This document shows, piece by piece, positions 46,626 to 55,645 of a stretch of DNA of 64,000 nt. The position numbers and the translations under genes are program-made. The notes under the pieces were generated by a model. That model was not told the DNA's origin, searched no databases, and saw nothing but the letters and a program-made list of their open reading frames with translations. The stretch is taken from the NCBI GenBank assembly GCA_034111045.1, contig JAWUYA010000044.1, forward strand, positions 23,832 to 87,831, given 5' to 3'. Source of the DNA: JALJPB01 sp034111045 (GTDB taxonomy: Bacteria; Pseudomonadota; Gammaproteobacteria; Enterobacterales; Alteromonadaceae). Position 1 is the first letter of the stretch. Each line of letters begins with the position of its first letter.

Positions 46626-47420
46626 GTGCGAAAATATATAATTATTTTTTTTGCCCTCATATGTCTTATTTCATGTGCTACAGGTCGATATCAACATAAA
46701 GAAGATAGTACGCCAGCAAGACCTCCTAATGCTGCAGAGTTAAAAAATGCAATACCAAGAGAGGAAGAAAAGAGTAGAGGCGGTAATAAAAATTATAACG
46801 TTAGGGGGATTAACTATAACGTTTTATTAGACGCCAAAAATTTTCAACAAATAGGAACAGCATCTTGGTATGGTCGGAAGTTTCACGGTCATTTGACTTC
46901 AAATGGTGAAATATACGATATGTATGGTATGACTGCGGCTCATAAGAACTTGCCCTTACCTACTTATTTAAAGGTGACAAATGTCGAGAATAATAAATCG
47001 GTTATTGTTAGAGTAAATGACCGAGGGCCTTTTCATCAAAGCCGTATAATTGATTTGTCCTATAGCGCAGCTTATCAACTAGACATGTTAAAAACAGGTA
47101 CGGCAAAAGTCAAAATCCAAACGATTACTGATTTTAACAGTTCTATAAAAACAACAAGCCTTTTAACAACAAAATACATTGATAAAATAGCGCAAAAAAA
47201 ACAATATATTCAGGTGATTGCAACACGAAATCATGACTTAGCAAAAAGCACCGCTAATACTTTAGCAGAGCAATATCAACAAAACGTCATTTGGCCAATT
47301 AATAAGGGTATTTTTCGAGTGCAAATTGGGCCTATTGCTGACTCAAATCAATTAGCCAAAATTTTAGCCTTATTACAATCCTCCGGCTATCCCAAAGCCT
47401 ATCGCCGTAAATTGTTATAA
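46626..47420 (+). CDS. rlpA: Septal-ring lytic transglycosylase RlpA family lipoprotein
   Basis: Outer-membrane lipoprotein with a double-psi beta-barrel domain (GTASWYGRKFHGHLTSNGEIYDMYGMTAAHK ... VNDRGPF) and a C-terminal SPOR domain (about residues 190-260) that binds denuded peptidoglycan at the septum. The preferred start is GTG 46626, with GGAG five bases upstream. It gives MRKYIIIFFALICLISC, a clean lipoprotein signal with lipobox L14-I-S-C17. An ATG at 46605 overlaps mrdB and would add seven residues without a ribosome-binding site. Whether this homologue cleaves glycan strands, as in Pseudomonas, is not shown. Confidence 0.92.
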   Translation: MRKYIIIFFALICLISCATGRYQHKEDSTPARPPNAAELKNAIPREEEKSRGGNKNYNVRGINYNVLLDAKNFQQIGTASWYGRKFHGHLTSNGEIYDMYGMTAAHKNLPLPTYLKVTNVENNKSVIVRVNDRGPFHQSRIIDLSYSAAYQLDMLKTGTAKVKIQTITDFNSSIKTTSLLTTKYIDKIAQKKQYIQVIATRNHDLAKSTANTLAEQYQQNVIWPINKGIFRVQIGPIADSNQLAKILALLQSSGYPKAYRRKLL

Positions 47421-47490
47421 TAAAAACACTAAACTCAATATTTGCTTTTAATGCCCATATCATCTAAGGGCAAAGGTGATATACTCAACG

Positions 47491-47511
47491 TGAAAAATGT
47501 ACTATTTTTCA
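47491..47511. repeat. Hairpin in the rlpA-dacA spacer
   Basis: TGAAAAAT / ATTTTTCA with loop GTACT, followed by TTTTGACA. It could be a weak terminator after rlpA. The TTGACA that follows would suit a -35 element of dacA, but no good -10 is placed. Confidence 0.4.
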
Positions 47512-47556
47512 TTTTGACAAGCGTAAATTTCTTCGCTTACTTCTCAAAGGTACCTC

Positions 47557-48732
47557 ATGGCGATTAAACAGCCGAACACCAAAACCAAGATAATCACCCT
47601 TATGGGTGCACTAGCTTTTAGCTTATCATCATTAACCTATGCTCTATCCATTACACCTGATGCACCTAAAATAAATGCTAAAGGTTTTATTATGATTGAT
47701 TACCGCACCGGTAAAGTCATTGCTGAAGGCAATGCTGATATGCAATTAGCTCCAGCGAGCTTAACTAAAATGATGACCAGCTATATCATTGGTAAAGAAC
47801 TGAAAAATGGCGACTTATCCGATAACGACAAAGTGATGATCAGTGAGAATGCTTGGGCAAAAAACTTTCCTGACTCATCAAAAATGTTTATTGAAGTAGG
47901 TACTGAGGTTAGTGTATCTGACTTAAATCAAGGGATTATTGTTGCCTCTGGTAATGATGCATGTGTGGCAATGGCAGAACATATTGCTGGTAGTGAAAGT
48001 GCTTTTGCTGATTTAATGAATGCCCATGCAGAGCAACTTGGAATGAATAGCAGCTATTTTGAGAATAGTCATGGTTTACATAGTAATAATCATTTCACTA
48101 GCCCCAGAGATATTGCTACGTTAGCGGTTGCTATTATTAAAGATGTGCCTAAAGAGTATGAGATTTATAAGCAAAAATCTTTTACTTTTAACAACATAAA
48201 ACAATACAACCGCAACAGTTTGTTATGGGATAAAAGTTTAAATGTTGATGGTATGAAAACAGGCCACACCTCTCAAGCAGGTTACAGCTTAGTGACGTCA
48301 GCAACAAAAGGTGATATGCGCTTAGTCACTGTTGTTATGGGTACCGAAAGCGAACGGTCTCGTAAAGTAGAAAGTAAAAAGTTACTCAACTATGGTTTTA
48401 GATTTTTTGAAACTATTACTCCTTACAAAGCTGGTGAAAAGTTTCTCAGTAACCGTGTATGGATGGGTGATAAGGAACAAGTTGACTTAGGTATTTCATT
48501 AGATACACCTATTACTATTCCTCGTGGTCAACGTAAGAATTTAAAAGCAAACTTTGAATTAGCTCGTCAATTAAAAGCACCTTTAGCAAAAGGAGAAATT
48601 GTCGGCAACTTATTTTTACAACTCAATGGTGAAGATATCGCACAATATCCGCTGGTTACATTAGAAGAAATCAATGAAGGGGGTATGTTTAGTCAATTAG
48701 TTGATTATGTTAAACTTAAATTTATTAACTAG
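47557..48732 (+). CDS. dacA: D-alanyl-D-alanine carboxypeptidase (PBP5/6 type)
   Basis: Trims the terminal D-Ala of peptidoglycan stem peptides in the periplasm. A signal peptide ends near residue 30 (SSLTYA-LS). Catalytic motifs are S68-L-T-K71, S131-G-N133 and K234-T-G. A PBP5 C-terminal beta domain follows (about 285-375), and the last residues, GGMFSQLVDYVKLKFIN, form the amphipathic membrane anchor. 391 residues, close to E. coli PBP5 (403). Confidence 0.97.
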   Translation: MAIKQPNTKTKIITLMGALAFSLSSLTYALSITPDAPKINAKGFIMIDYRTGKVIAEGNADMQLAPASLTKMMTSYIIGKELKNGDLSDNDKVMISENAWAKNFPDSSKMFIEVGTEVSVSDLNQGIIVASGNDACVAMAEHIAGSESAFADLMNAHAEQLGMNSSYFENSHGLHSNNHFTSPRDIATLAVAIIKDVPKEYEIYKQKSFTFNNIKQYNRNSLLWDKSLNVDGMKTGHTSQAGYSLVTSATKGDMRLVTVVMGTESERSRKVESKKLLNYGFRFFETITPYKAGEKFLSNRVWMGDKEQVDLGISLDTPITIPRGQRKNLKANFELARQLKAPLAKGEIVGNLFLQLNGEDIAQYPLVTLEEINEGGMFSQLVDYVKLKFIN

Positions 48733-48968
48733 CTAACCAACTGTTTTAAAAAATTAAATAATAACAATCCGGTCTTGAATTGATCTTTTTAGCTTATAAG
48801 TATTATTTAACATTCCCTATTAAATGATACTTGCATTTGAATAGTCAACAGCTGTCAGCATCATTTGATATCAGTCCTGAGAGTTGTTTCGGTAATAAAA
48901 TATCCCTCTTGTCAAAGATGTTAAGTATTGCCAAAAACAGCTTATTATCCATGTTATAGAGAAACTAA

Positions 48969-49232
48969 ATGAAAACCCATTTTGATGAATTACTAGACTT
49001 CCCAGCCGTATTAAACTTTAAAGTAATGGGTGTTGCTTGTGAAGAGTTACCCGGTTTGATCATTACTGAGTTGCAAAAACATACACCTGGTGATTACTCA
49101 CCCCATATTAAAGCGAGCGCAAAAGGTAATTATCACTCAGTTTCTGTCGCAGTAACCGTTACGAGTAAAGATCATATAGAAACTATTTATAAAACGCTAA
49201 ATGCGATTGACGAAGTTCGTTACGTATTATAA
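48969..49232 (+). CDS. ybeD: DUF493 family protein YbeD
   Basis: An 87-residue ACT-like fold protein, the size of E. coli YbeD: MKTHFDELLDFPAVLNFKVMGVA, then SAKGNYHSVSVAVTVTSKDHIETIYKTLNAIDEVRYVL. Function is unclear, but it is linked to lipB/lipA across gammaproteobacteria and may act in lipoate regulation. A 235-bp gap separates it from dacA, so it probably has its own promoter. Confidence 0.95.
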   Translation: MKTHFDELLDFPAVLNFKVMGVACEELPGLIITELQKHTPGDYSPHIKASAKGNYHSVSVAVTVTSKDHIETIYKTLNAIDEVRYVL

Positions 49233-49326
49233 CCGCTTAAATAACCAATACCCACATAGGCTACAGGGTGTAAACCAATTATTATTGAGTATAATAAACA
49301 CAAGTAAAATTAATTAAGAGTTAAGA

Positions 49327-49983
49327 TTGAAAAGTTCGTTAATTATTCGGCAGCTCGGCACTATGAACTATAAGGTCGTTTGGCAGGCGATGCAGAAATT
49401 TACTGATGATCGTAATGATGATACTGTTGACGAATTATGGCTAGTAGAACATCCTCCAGTATTTACCCAAGGACAAGCAGGTAAAGCAGAGCATTTATTA
49501 ATGCCTGGTGATATTGAAGTGGTCAAAGTTGATCGCGGAGGTCAAGTGACTTACCACGGTCCTGGTCAACAAGTTATCTATTTTATGATTAACTTACGTC
49601 GTAAAAAAATTGGTGTACGGCAATTAGTCACTTTGATTGAAAATAGTATTGTTACGGCCCTCAAAGATTATAATATTAACGCTTACGTTAAATCTAATGC
49701 ACCTGGAGTTTATGTTGACGAAAAAAAAGTCGCGTCATTAGGTTTGCGGGTAAGAAAAGGGTGTTCATTCCATGGGTTAGCGCTGAACGTTAATATGGAT
49801 TTATCACCTTTTTTACGCATTAACCCATGTGGTTATGCCGGTCTTGAAATGGTCCAAACTGCAGATATGAATGGCCCAAAAGATATTGTAAGTGCAGGCA
49901 ATGCACTAGTTAAACACTTAATACCATTATTAGAAGCGACTGATGTTAGCTTCCACACAGGATTGACAATAAATGACAACTAA
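49327..49983 (+). CDS. lipB: Octanoyl-[acyl-carrier-protein]:protein N-octanoyltransferase
   Basis: Moves octanoate from ACP to lipoyl domains, 218 residues. Conserved blocks are FTQGQAGKAEHLLMPGDI, DRGGQVTYHGPGQQVIYF and GCSFHGLALNVNMDLSPFLRINPCGYAG, which holds the catalytic Cys and, with KKVASLGLRVR, the Lys. The start is TTG (AAGAG upstream), because residues LIIRQLG before the first ATG match the family. It overlaps lipA by 11 bp. Confidence 0.96.
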   Translation: MKSSLIIRQLGTMNYKVVWQAMQKFTDDRNDDTVDELWLVEHPPVFTQGQAGKAEHLLMPGDIEVVKVDRGGQVTYHGPGQQVIYFMINLRRKKIGVRQLVTLIENSIVTALKDYNINAYVKSNAPGVYVDEKKVASLGLRVRKGCSFHGLALNVNMDLSPFLRINPCGYAGLEMVQTADMNGPKDIVSAGNALVKHLIPLLEATDVSFHTGLTINDN

Positions 49984-50941
49984 ATCTACCCGTGTTGCTC
50001 CAGGTACTAAAATGCGTGATGCCGATAAAATGGCTCATATTCCGATTAAAGTAGTCGAGTCAACTCGTGAAACCCTATTACGTAAACCTAAGTGGTTGCG
50101 TATAAAGCTGCCTCGCACTTCAGAGAAAATCGATAAAATAAAGGCGGCATTACGTAAACATGACTTGCACTCTGTATGTGAAGAAGCTTCATGTCCAAAC
50201 TTGTCTGAATGTTTTAATAATGGCACGGCTACTTTTATGATTTTGGGTGACATATGTACTAGACGTTGTCCTTTTTGTGATGTGGGGCACGGTCGCCCTT
50301 TAGCCACTAACCCTGAAGAGCCTAAAAAGTTAGCATTAACACTTAAAGATATGGGGTTAAAGTATGTGGTAATTACTTCTGTAGACCGTGATGATTTACG
50401 AGATGGTGGTGCACATCAGTTTGCTGAATGTATTAAAGAAATCAGTATCCATGCACCACATACTAAAGTTGAAATTTTAGTACCCGACTTTAGAGGTCGC
50501 ATGGATAAAGCACTTGAAATTTTAAATCAAACGCCTCCTGCAGTTTTTAACCATAACTTGGAAACAGCCCCACGTTTATATATTAAAGCGCGTCCAGGAG
50601 CCAATTATCAGTGGTCTTTAGATTTACTGAAAAAATTTGGTGAAAGTAATCCAGAAGTACCGACTAAATCAGGTTTAATGGTTGGTTTAGGTGAAACAGA
50701 TGAAGAAATTTTACAAGTTATGCGCGACCTCCGTGCTCATGGCGTAACGATGTTAACTATCGGACAATACTTACAGCCGAGCAAACATCACTTGCCTGTT
50801 GAGCGTTATGTCCACCCAGATGTATTTGACATGTATCAAAAAGAAGCCATTATTATGGGTTTTGAGCACGCCGCTTGTGGCCCTTTAGTTCGCTCCTCTT
50901 ACCACGCTGATAAACAAGCCGCTGGTGAAGAAGTTAAATAG
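49973..50941 (+). CDS. lipA: Lipoyl synthase (radical SAM)
   Basis: Inserts two sulfur atoms into the octanoyl chain, 322 residues. The auxiliary cluster motif CEEASCPNLSECF and the radical SAM motif CTRRCPFCDV are intact, and the C-terminal Ser ligand region LVRSSYHAD is present. It overlaps lipB, so the pair is coupled. A strong hairpin follows 19 bp after its stop. Confidence 0.98.
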   Translation: MTTKSTRVAPGTKMRDADKMAHIPIKVVESTRETLLRKPKWLRIKLPRTSEKIDKIKAALRKHDLHSVCEEASCPNLSECFNNGTATFMILGDICTRRCPFCDVGHGRPLATNPEEPKKLALTLKDMGLKYVVITSVDRDDLRDGGAHQFAECIKEISIHAPHTKVEILVPDFRGRMDKALEILNQTPPAVFNHNLETAPRLYIKARPGANYQWSLDLLKKFGESNPEVPTKSGLMVGLGETDEEILQVMRDLRAHGVTMLTIGQYLQPSKHHLPVERYVHPDVFDMYQKEAIIMGFEHAACGPLVRSSYHADKQAAGEEVK

Positions 50942-50960
50942 TGAACGCTAAATTTTTGTC

Positions 50961-50995
50961 ATAACTTTGGGTTATAAATTTCAACCCAAAGTTAT
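50961..50995 (+). terminator. Hairpin terminator between convergent lipA and MFS gene
   Basis: ATAACTTTGGGTT and AACCCAAAGTTAT form a perfect 13-bp stem with a nine-base loop. On the plus strand it is followed by TATTTATTT, a modest T-rich tract, so it best serves lipA. It may also act on the leftward MFS transcript. Confidence 0.85.
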
Positions 50996-50998
50996 TAT

Positions 50999-52153
50999 TT
51001 ATTTGACGGTATGTGTCGCAGAGGAACGAATAAATAAAGCAAAAATCATACCTACCAATACGGTTACAGCTGCCAAGTTAAAGGATAGTTGCGCACCCAA
51101 GCCATCAAACCATAATACCCCAGCAAGATAAGCGCCGATTGCACCACCAATTCCGTACACACATCCGACATATAATGCTTGCCCTCGGCTCTGCTGATTC
51201 ACATCAAAATGATGCCCTATAAAAGCAATTGAGGCGCTATGATATAAACCAAAACTAGCGGCGTGCATTACTTGGCTAAAGATCAAAACCCAAAAATTAT
51301 CGCCAGACTGCGCTAATAACGTCCAACGAATAGCAGTGATAAATAAACTAAAGACCAATAAAGTTTTAATAGTGAATAATTTAAATAATTTACCCGCATA
51401 AATAAAAACGATAATTTCAGCAGCAACCCCTAAGCCAATCAATAGACCAATAACAATGCCTGAATAGTGTTGGTCACGTAAAAACATGGCAAAAAAGTTA
51501 TAATAAGGCCCAAAGCTGATCTGCAGCATCAAGCCTGCAACAAAAAATACAATAAAAGAAAAGTCGAGTACTTTACTTTTTATTGTTGACGTTGCGGTGA
51601 TCTGAGATAAATGGATTTTAGGTTGCTTTAATACTAATGTTGATAGATAAAGCGCTAACAACACAGCTAAACCTAAAACAGTAAATGCATCATGAGAATA
51701 ACGTTCAATGAAATCTCCAGCTAAAACGGCCATAACAATAAAACCTATACTGCCCCACAAACGAATTCGGGCATAAATTTTAGGGCTGCGCCTGACAGAG
51801 TTTAATGTCATAACCTCTAGTTGAGGTAAAATTGCTGTCCAAAATAAACTGAATATCGCTAAAATAAAAGTGATTGGCCAATAATTAGTTAACCAAAAAA
51901 GAAAAGAAAAACAGCCGGCAGCAAGCAATGCTCCAAGGCGAATAATGGAAAGTTGCCGACCTGTTTTATCGGCTAAAACAGCCCATAGTGATGGGCCAAA
52001 AATTTTACTTGCCGTAACAATGGCAAGAATTTCACCAATTTCTGTTGATGAGAAGCCTTTACCATCAAGAAAAACCGCCACAAAAGGTACAACTAAACCA
52101 AGAATACTAAAATAAAAAAAGTAACTGGTAGAGAGCTGTGTAAACAATGACAA
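50999..52153 (-). CDS. MFS transporter of the HcaT / MFS_1_like family
   Basis: A 384-residue protein with about 12 membrane helices. Similarity to E. coli HcaT is visible in IRLWGSIGFIVMAVLAG, VAAEIIVFIYAGKLF, ITAIRWTLLA and SQVMHAASFGLYHSASIAF. HcaT is a putative phenylpropionate importer, but the substrate here cannot be read from sequence and no catabolic genes lie nearby. The start codon is TTG, with AAGGG six bases upstream. Confidence 0.85.
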   Translation of the reverse strand: MSLFTQLSTSYFFYFSILGLVVPFVAVFLDGKGFSSTEIGEILAIVTASKIFGPSLWAVLADKTGRQLSIIRLGALLAAGCFSFLFWLTNYWPITFILAIFSLFWTAILPQLEVMTLNSVRRSPKIYARIRLWGSIGFIVMAVLAGDFIERYSHDAFTVLGLAVLLALYLSTLVLKQPKIHLSQITATSTIKSKVLDFSFIVFFVAGLMLQISFGPYYNFFAMFLRDQHYSGIVIGLLIGLGVAAEIIVFIYAGKLFKLFTIKTLLVFSLFITAIRWTLLAQSGDNFWVLIFSQVMHAASFGLYHSASIAFIGHHFDVNQQSRGQALYVGCVYGIGGAIGAYLAGVLWFDGLGAQLSFNLAAVTVLVGMIFALFIRSSATHTVK

Positions 52154-52200
52154 TATTAGCCCTTAGTAGATTAGCTATGAGTAAAAACTAACTTGATAAA

Positions 52201-53310
52201 TTATTTTTCAGTAATAATAGGTGTAATACATACTACATCAGCATTTTGTGCTCTATGACGTAAAAAATGATCCATCAAAGTTAGTGCCATCATAGCTTCA
52301 GCGATCGGTACAGCACGAATACCTACACAGGGATCATGTCGTCCTTTAGTAATAATTTCAGTCGCCTCACCTTGTAAGTTAACGGTTTTACCACTGACAC
52401 CAATACTCGATGTTGGTTTTAAGGCTAAGTGAGCTACAATAGCTTGTCCTGAGGAGATGCCACCTAAAATACCACCAGAATGATTAGTTGAAAAACCTGT
52501 TGGTGTTAATTCATCTCGATGTTCAGAGCCTTTTTGATTAACAACGGCAAAACCATCACCTATTTCAACGCCCTTAACCGCATTAATACCCATCATGCCA
52601 TGGGCTATTTCTGCATCTAATCGATCAAAGATAGGTTCACCTAAACCAACAGGAACATTAGTTGCAACTACCGTTATTTTTGCGCCAATAGAGTCTTTCT
52701 TACGGATAATACCGCGAAGTAATTCATCTAATTGCTCTAATTTAGTAGAGTCAGCAAAGAAAAATGGATTTTCTTCAACTTTCCGCCAATCAAGCGTAGC
52801 AAAGTCAACATTTTCAGCGGCAACATTACCAATTTGAGTCACACAGCCTTGAATTGTCATACCAAATTTTTGTTGAAGATATTTTTTTGCTACCGCACCA
52901 GCGGCAACACGCATGGCAGTTTCACGTGCGGAAGAACGGCCACCACCTCGATAATCACGTAAGCCATATTTTTGCCAATAGGTATAATCAGCATGACCCG
53001 GACGAAAATTTTGCGCTATATTGCCATAATCTTTAGAACGTTGATCGGTATTTTCAATTATCAATCCAATTGGTGTGCCTGTAGTTTTTCCTTCAAATAC
53101 GCCTGACATTATTTTAACTTGATCAGGCTCTCGTCGGGCCGTGGTATATCTGTTTTTGCCGGGACGACGACGGTCTAAGTCAATTTGTAAATCGGCTTCA
53201 CAAAGTTCAATTCCAGGGGGACAGCCATCAATGATGGCCCCCAACCCTAGCCCATGACTTTCACCAAAAGATGTAACTGTGAATAATTTACCAAATGTAT
53301 TACCGGACAT
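52201..53310 (-). CDS. aroC: Chorismate synthase
   Basis: Last step of the shikimate pathway, FMN-dependent, 369 residues. Signatures are GESHGLGLGAIIDGCPPG at the N-terminus, RRRPGKNRYTTARREPD, RGGGRSSARET and the C-terminal RHDPCVGIRAVPIAEAM. It lies 41 bp downstream of prmB, the same pair as in E. coli. Confidence 0.98.
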   Translation of the reverse strand: MSGNTFGKLFTVTSFGESHGLGLGAIIDGCPPGIELCEADLQIDLDRRRPGKNRYTTARREPDQVKIMSGVFEGKTTGTPIGLIIENTDQRSKDYGNIAQNFRPGHADYTYWQKYGLRDYRGGGRSSARETAMRVAAGAVAKKYLQQKFGMTIQGCVTQIGNVAAENVDFATLDWRKVEENPFFFADSTKLEQLDELLRGIIRKKDSIGAKITVVATNVPVGLGEPIFDRLDAEIAHGMMGINAVKGVEIGDGFAVVNQKGSEHRDELTPTGFSTNHSGGILGGISSGQAIVAHLALKPTSSIGVSGKTVNLQGEATEIITKGRHDPCVGIRAVPIAEAMMALTLMDHFLRHRAQNADVVCITPIITEK

Positions 53311-53351
53311 TGTAATTTTTACCTTTAATTAAACGAATGAGTAACCACTAG

Positions 53352-54287
53352 TTACACTAATTGTTGGAAAACGGATGAAAACTCTTCTAATTGTGCCTTA
53401 GTTAACATAAACACACCATGCCCCCCATCTTCAAAATCAATCCAAATAAAAGGAACGTGCGGATATAAGGCTTCAACATGTATTTGAGAATTACCCACTT
53501 CGCATATTAATATACCATTATCATTTAGATGCTGAGCACTTTGTGCCAATATTTGTCTAACAACATCTAATCCATCGACACCGCTACCTAAGCCCATTTC
53601 AGGTTCATGGGTATATTCTAGGGGTAATGAAGCCATATCTTCTTGATCAACATAAGGAGGATTAGTCACTATTAAATCATAAGTTAAGTTTTCAACCCCA
53701 CTAAAAACATCAGAGTGTATTGGAATAACTTGTTCACTAAGTCCATGGTTTTCAATATTAATCTGTGCAACATTCAATGCATCAATACTTAAGTCTACAG
53801 CATCAACGTCTGAATCTGGGAACTCAATGGCGCATGCTATGGCAATACAGCCACTGCCTGTACATAAATCGAGAATACGTGAGGGCGGAGTTAGTTCATT
53901 AATATAAGGAGTAAATCGTTTTTTAATAAGCTCCGCAATGGGCGATCGAGGTACTAATACTCTTTCATCAACAAAAAATGGTAGGTTAGCAAAGTACACT
54001 TGATTGGTAATATAAGCGGCTGGAATACCTTTATTTATGCGTTGTTCAATTAACGCTATAATTGTGTTTTTTTCTTCTTCAACTAACTGATAAGACAATA
54101 CTTGCTGACTAACGTTTACCGGTAAATGTATAGCGAACATAATAAGAGCTACCGCTTCATCCCATGCATTATCACTACCGTGGCCAAAAAATAAATCGGC
54201 CTGATTAAACTGACTACTAGCAAACCTAATATAATCACCGATGGTTTGAAGTTGTTGACTGACTGAAGTTAACTGGGTGGTACCCAC
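53352..54287 (-). CDS. prmB: 50S ribosomal protein L3 N5-glutamine methyltransferase
   Basis: SAM-dependent methyltransferase, 311 residues. Motif I is ILDLCTGSGCIAIA and the NPPY motif is in DLIVTNPPYVD. The start codon is GTG, with AGGAG six bases upstream. Paralogy to PrmC exists, but the aroC neighbour and the divergent smrB identify PrmB. Confidence 0.96.
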   Translation of the reverse strand: MGTTQLTSVSQQLQTIGDYIRFASSQFNQADLFFGHGSDNAWDEAVALIMFAIHLPVNVSQQVLSYQLVEEEKNTIIALIEQRINKGIPAAYITNQVYFANLPFFVDERVLVPRSPIAELIKKRFTPYINELTPPSRILDLCTGSGCIAIACAIEFPDSDVDAVDLSIDALNVAQINIENHGLSEQVIPIHSDVFSGVENLTYDLIVTNPPYVDQEDMASLPLEYTHEPEMGLGSGVDGLDVVRQILAQSAQHLNDNGILICEVGNSQIHVEALYPHVPFIWIDFEDGGHGVFMLTKAQLEEFSSVFQQLV

Positions 54288-54347
54288 ATTTCTCTCCTAA
54301 TAAAAACTTCTTTACTAAGCGCAGTAAACAAATGATAAACTACGCAT

Positions 54348-54890
54348 ATGAAACTAAAAGATCAACTTACCAATCAAGAAAAAATGCTCTTTAAAGAAGC
54401 TGTTGGCAAGGTCAAGCCTATGGTGCAGGACACCATACACGCAGTATATAGAAGCATCAAGCAGAAACCCAAAACTGTAAAAGAAAAAAATGCTAAACAA
54501 ATCGCTGAGTTTCATTTTTCTGATGAATTTGAACCTCAACTCACTACTAAAGGCCCAATGAAATACATTCGAAATGATGTTGATAGTTTTGAAGTGAAAA
54601 ATTTACGCCGTGGGCAATATGTACCTGATTTAATTCTTGATTTACATGGTTTAGATAAGCATCAGGCTAAGCAAGAAATAGCAGCTTTGTTATATGCTTG
54701 TCAGAAGGAACACGCTCAATGTGTTTGTATTGTTCATGGTATTGGCGCTAAAGTACTTAAAAACAAAGTTCCCCATTGGTTAGTACAACACCCTGACGTA
54801 ATGGCCTTTCATCAAGCACCACTTGAATGGGGAGGCAATGGTGCACTTTTAGTGTTAATCCAATTAAAAGATAAATTTATGAACAAATAA
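54348..54890 (+). CDS. smrB: Smr-domain endonuclease SmrB
   Basis: Nuclease that cleaves mRNA at collided ribosomes (shown in E. coli). The 180 residues comprise a charged N-terminal extension (about 1-90) and a C-terminal Smr domain with DLHGLDKHQAKQEIA, CIVHGIGAKVLKNKVPHWL and EWGGNGALLVLI. The DLHG and HG(I/V)G catalytic and binding motifs are intact. Divergent from prmB. Confidence 0.95.
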   Translation: MKLKDQLTNQEKMLFKEAVGKVKPMVQDTIHAVYRSIKQKPKTVKEKNAKQIAEFHFSDEFEPQLTTKGPMKYIRNDVDSFEVKNLRRGQYVPDLILDLHGLDKHQAKQEIAALLYACQKEHAQCVCIVHGIGAKVLKNKVPHWLVQHPDVMAFHQAPLEWGGNGALLVLIQLKDKFMNK

Positions 54891-54903
54891 GCGTAGCAAC
54901 TTC

Positions 54904-55380
54904 CTAACAAAGATCTAAGGGTGAAATTAGTCTAACCAATTCACCTTTCATTTTTGTTGTATCGTAATCAATTTCGGCTATTGCTGCTGTTTGAAAAATT
55001 GGAGACTTTTGATCAACGGTCAATTGTGCAACTAAATAACTGACCAACGGCATATGAGTGACCACTAATAATTGCTGACAATGACTGACTTCAATAAAGC
55101 CATCTATATAGTCATGTACTCGTGCTGCATTTCCTGAAGGAGTAATAATATCAATAGTTTTTACTTTAGGTTGACAGTTAAGCTGAGATAATAACTCGGA
55201 GGATGTTTGTTGAGCCCGTAAATAAGGACTCACAAGAAGATGTTCGATATTAACACCTAAGCCTTTCAACCATTTTCCCATCAAGCTTACTTCAACTTTC
55301 CCTTGCTCTGTTAAGGGTCTTTGAACATCATTTGAAGCTACCAAGCTTGCATCGCCATGACGCATAATAAAAAGGTGCAT
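54904..55380 (-). CDS. sixA: Phosphohistidine phosphatase SixA
   Basis: Histidine phosphatase superfamily, 158 residues (E. coli 161). The catalytic RHG is in MRHGDAS (His8), and the second His is in VVTHMPLVS. In E. coli it acts on the nitrogen-related phosphotransferase system. It converges on smrB with 13 bp between. Confidence 0.94.
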   Translation of the reverse strand: MHLFIMRHGDASLVASNDVQRPLTEQGKVEVSLMGKWLKGLGVNIEHLLVSPYLRAQQTSSELLSQLNCQPKVKTIDIITPSGNAARVHDYIDGFIEVSHCQQLLVVTHMPLVSYLVAQLTVDQKSPIFQTAAIAEIDYDTTKMKGELVRLISPLDLC

Positions 55381-55645
55381 AGATTATTCCGCAAATAAAA
55401 ATAGACGGTCGTAAATAAAATTTGAGTCTATAGTAATAGAATGCAGGAGAAGTTAACACAGTTTAAGCTAATAAAACTTAATAAAAATCACTCTGTGTCA
55501 ATGTCTTAAACGCCTTGAGTAAATATAATCCTAAAGGTAATTTAAGAGTGATTATAACAACAGCTTTCAGTCATATATTGATTAACAATATATAATGTAG
55601 ATATACACCTGTGTTCACTAAAACAGCTTAAGGGGTTTTAAAACA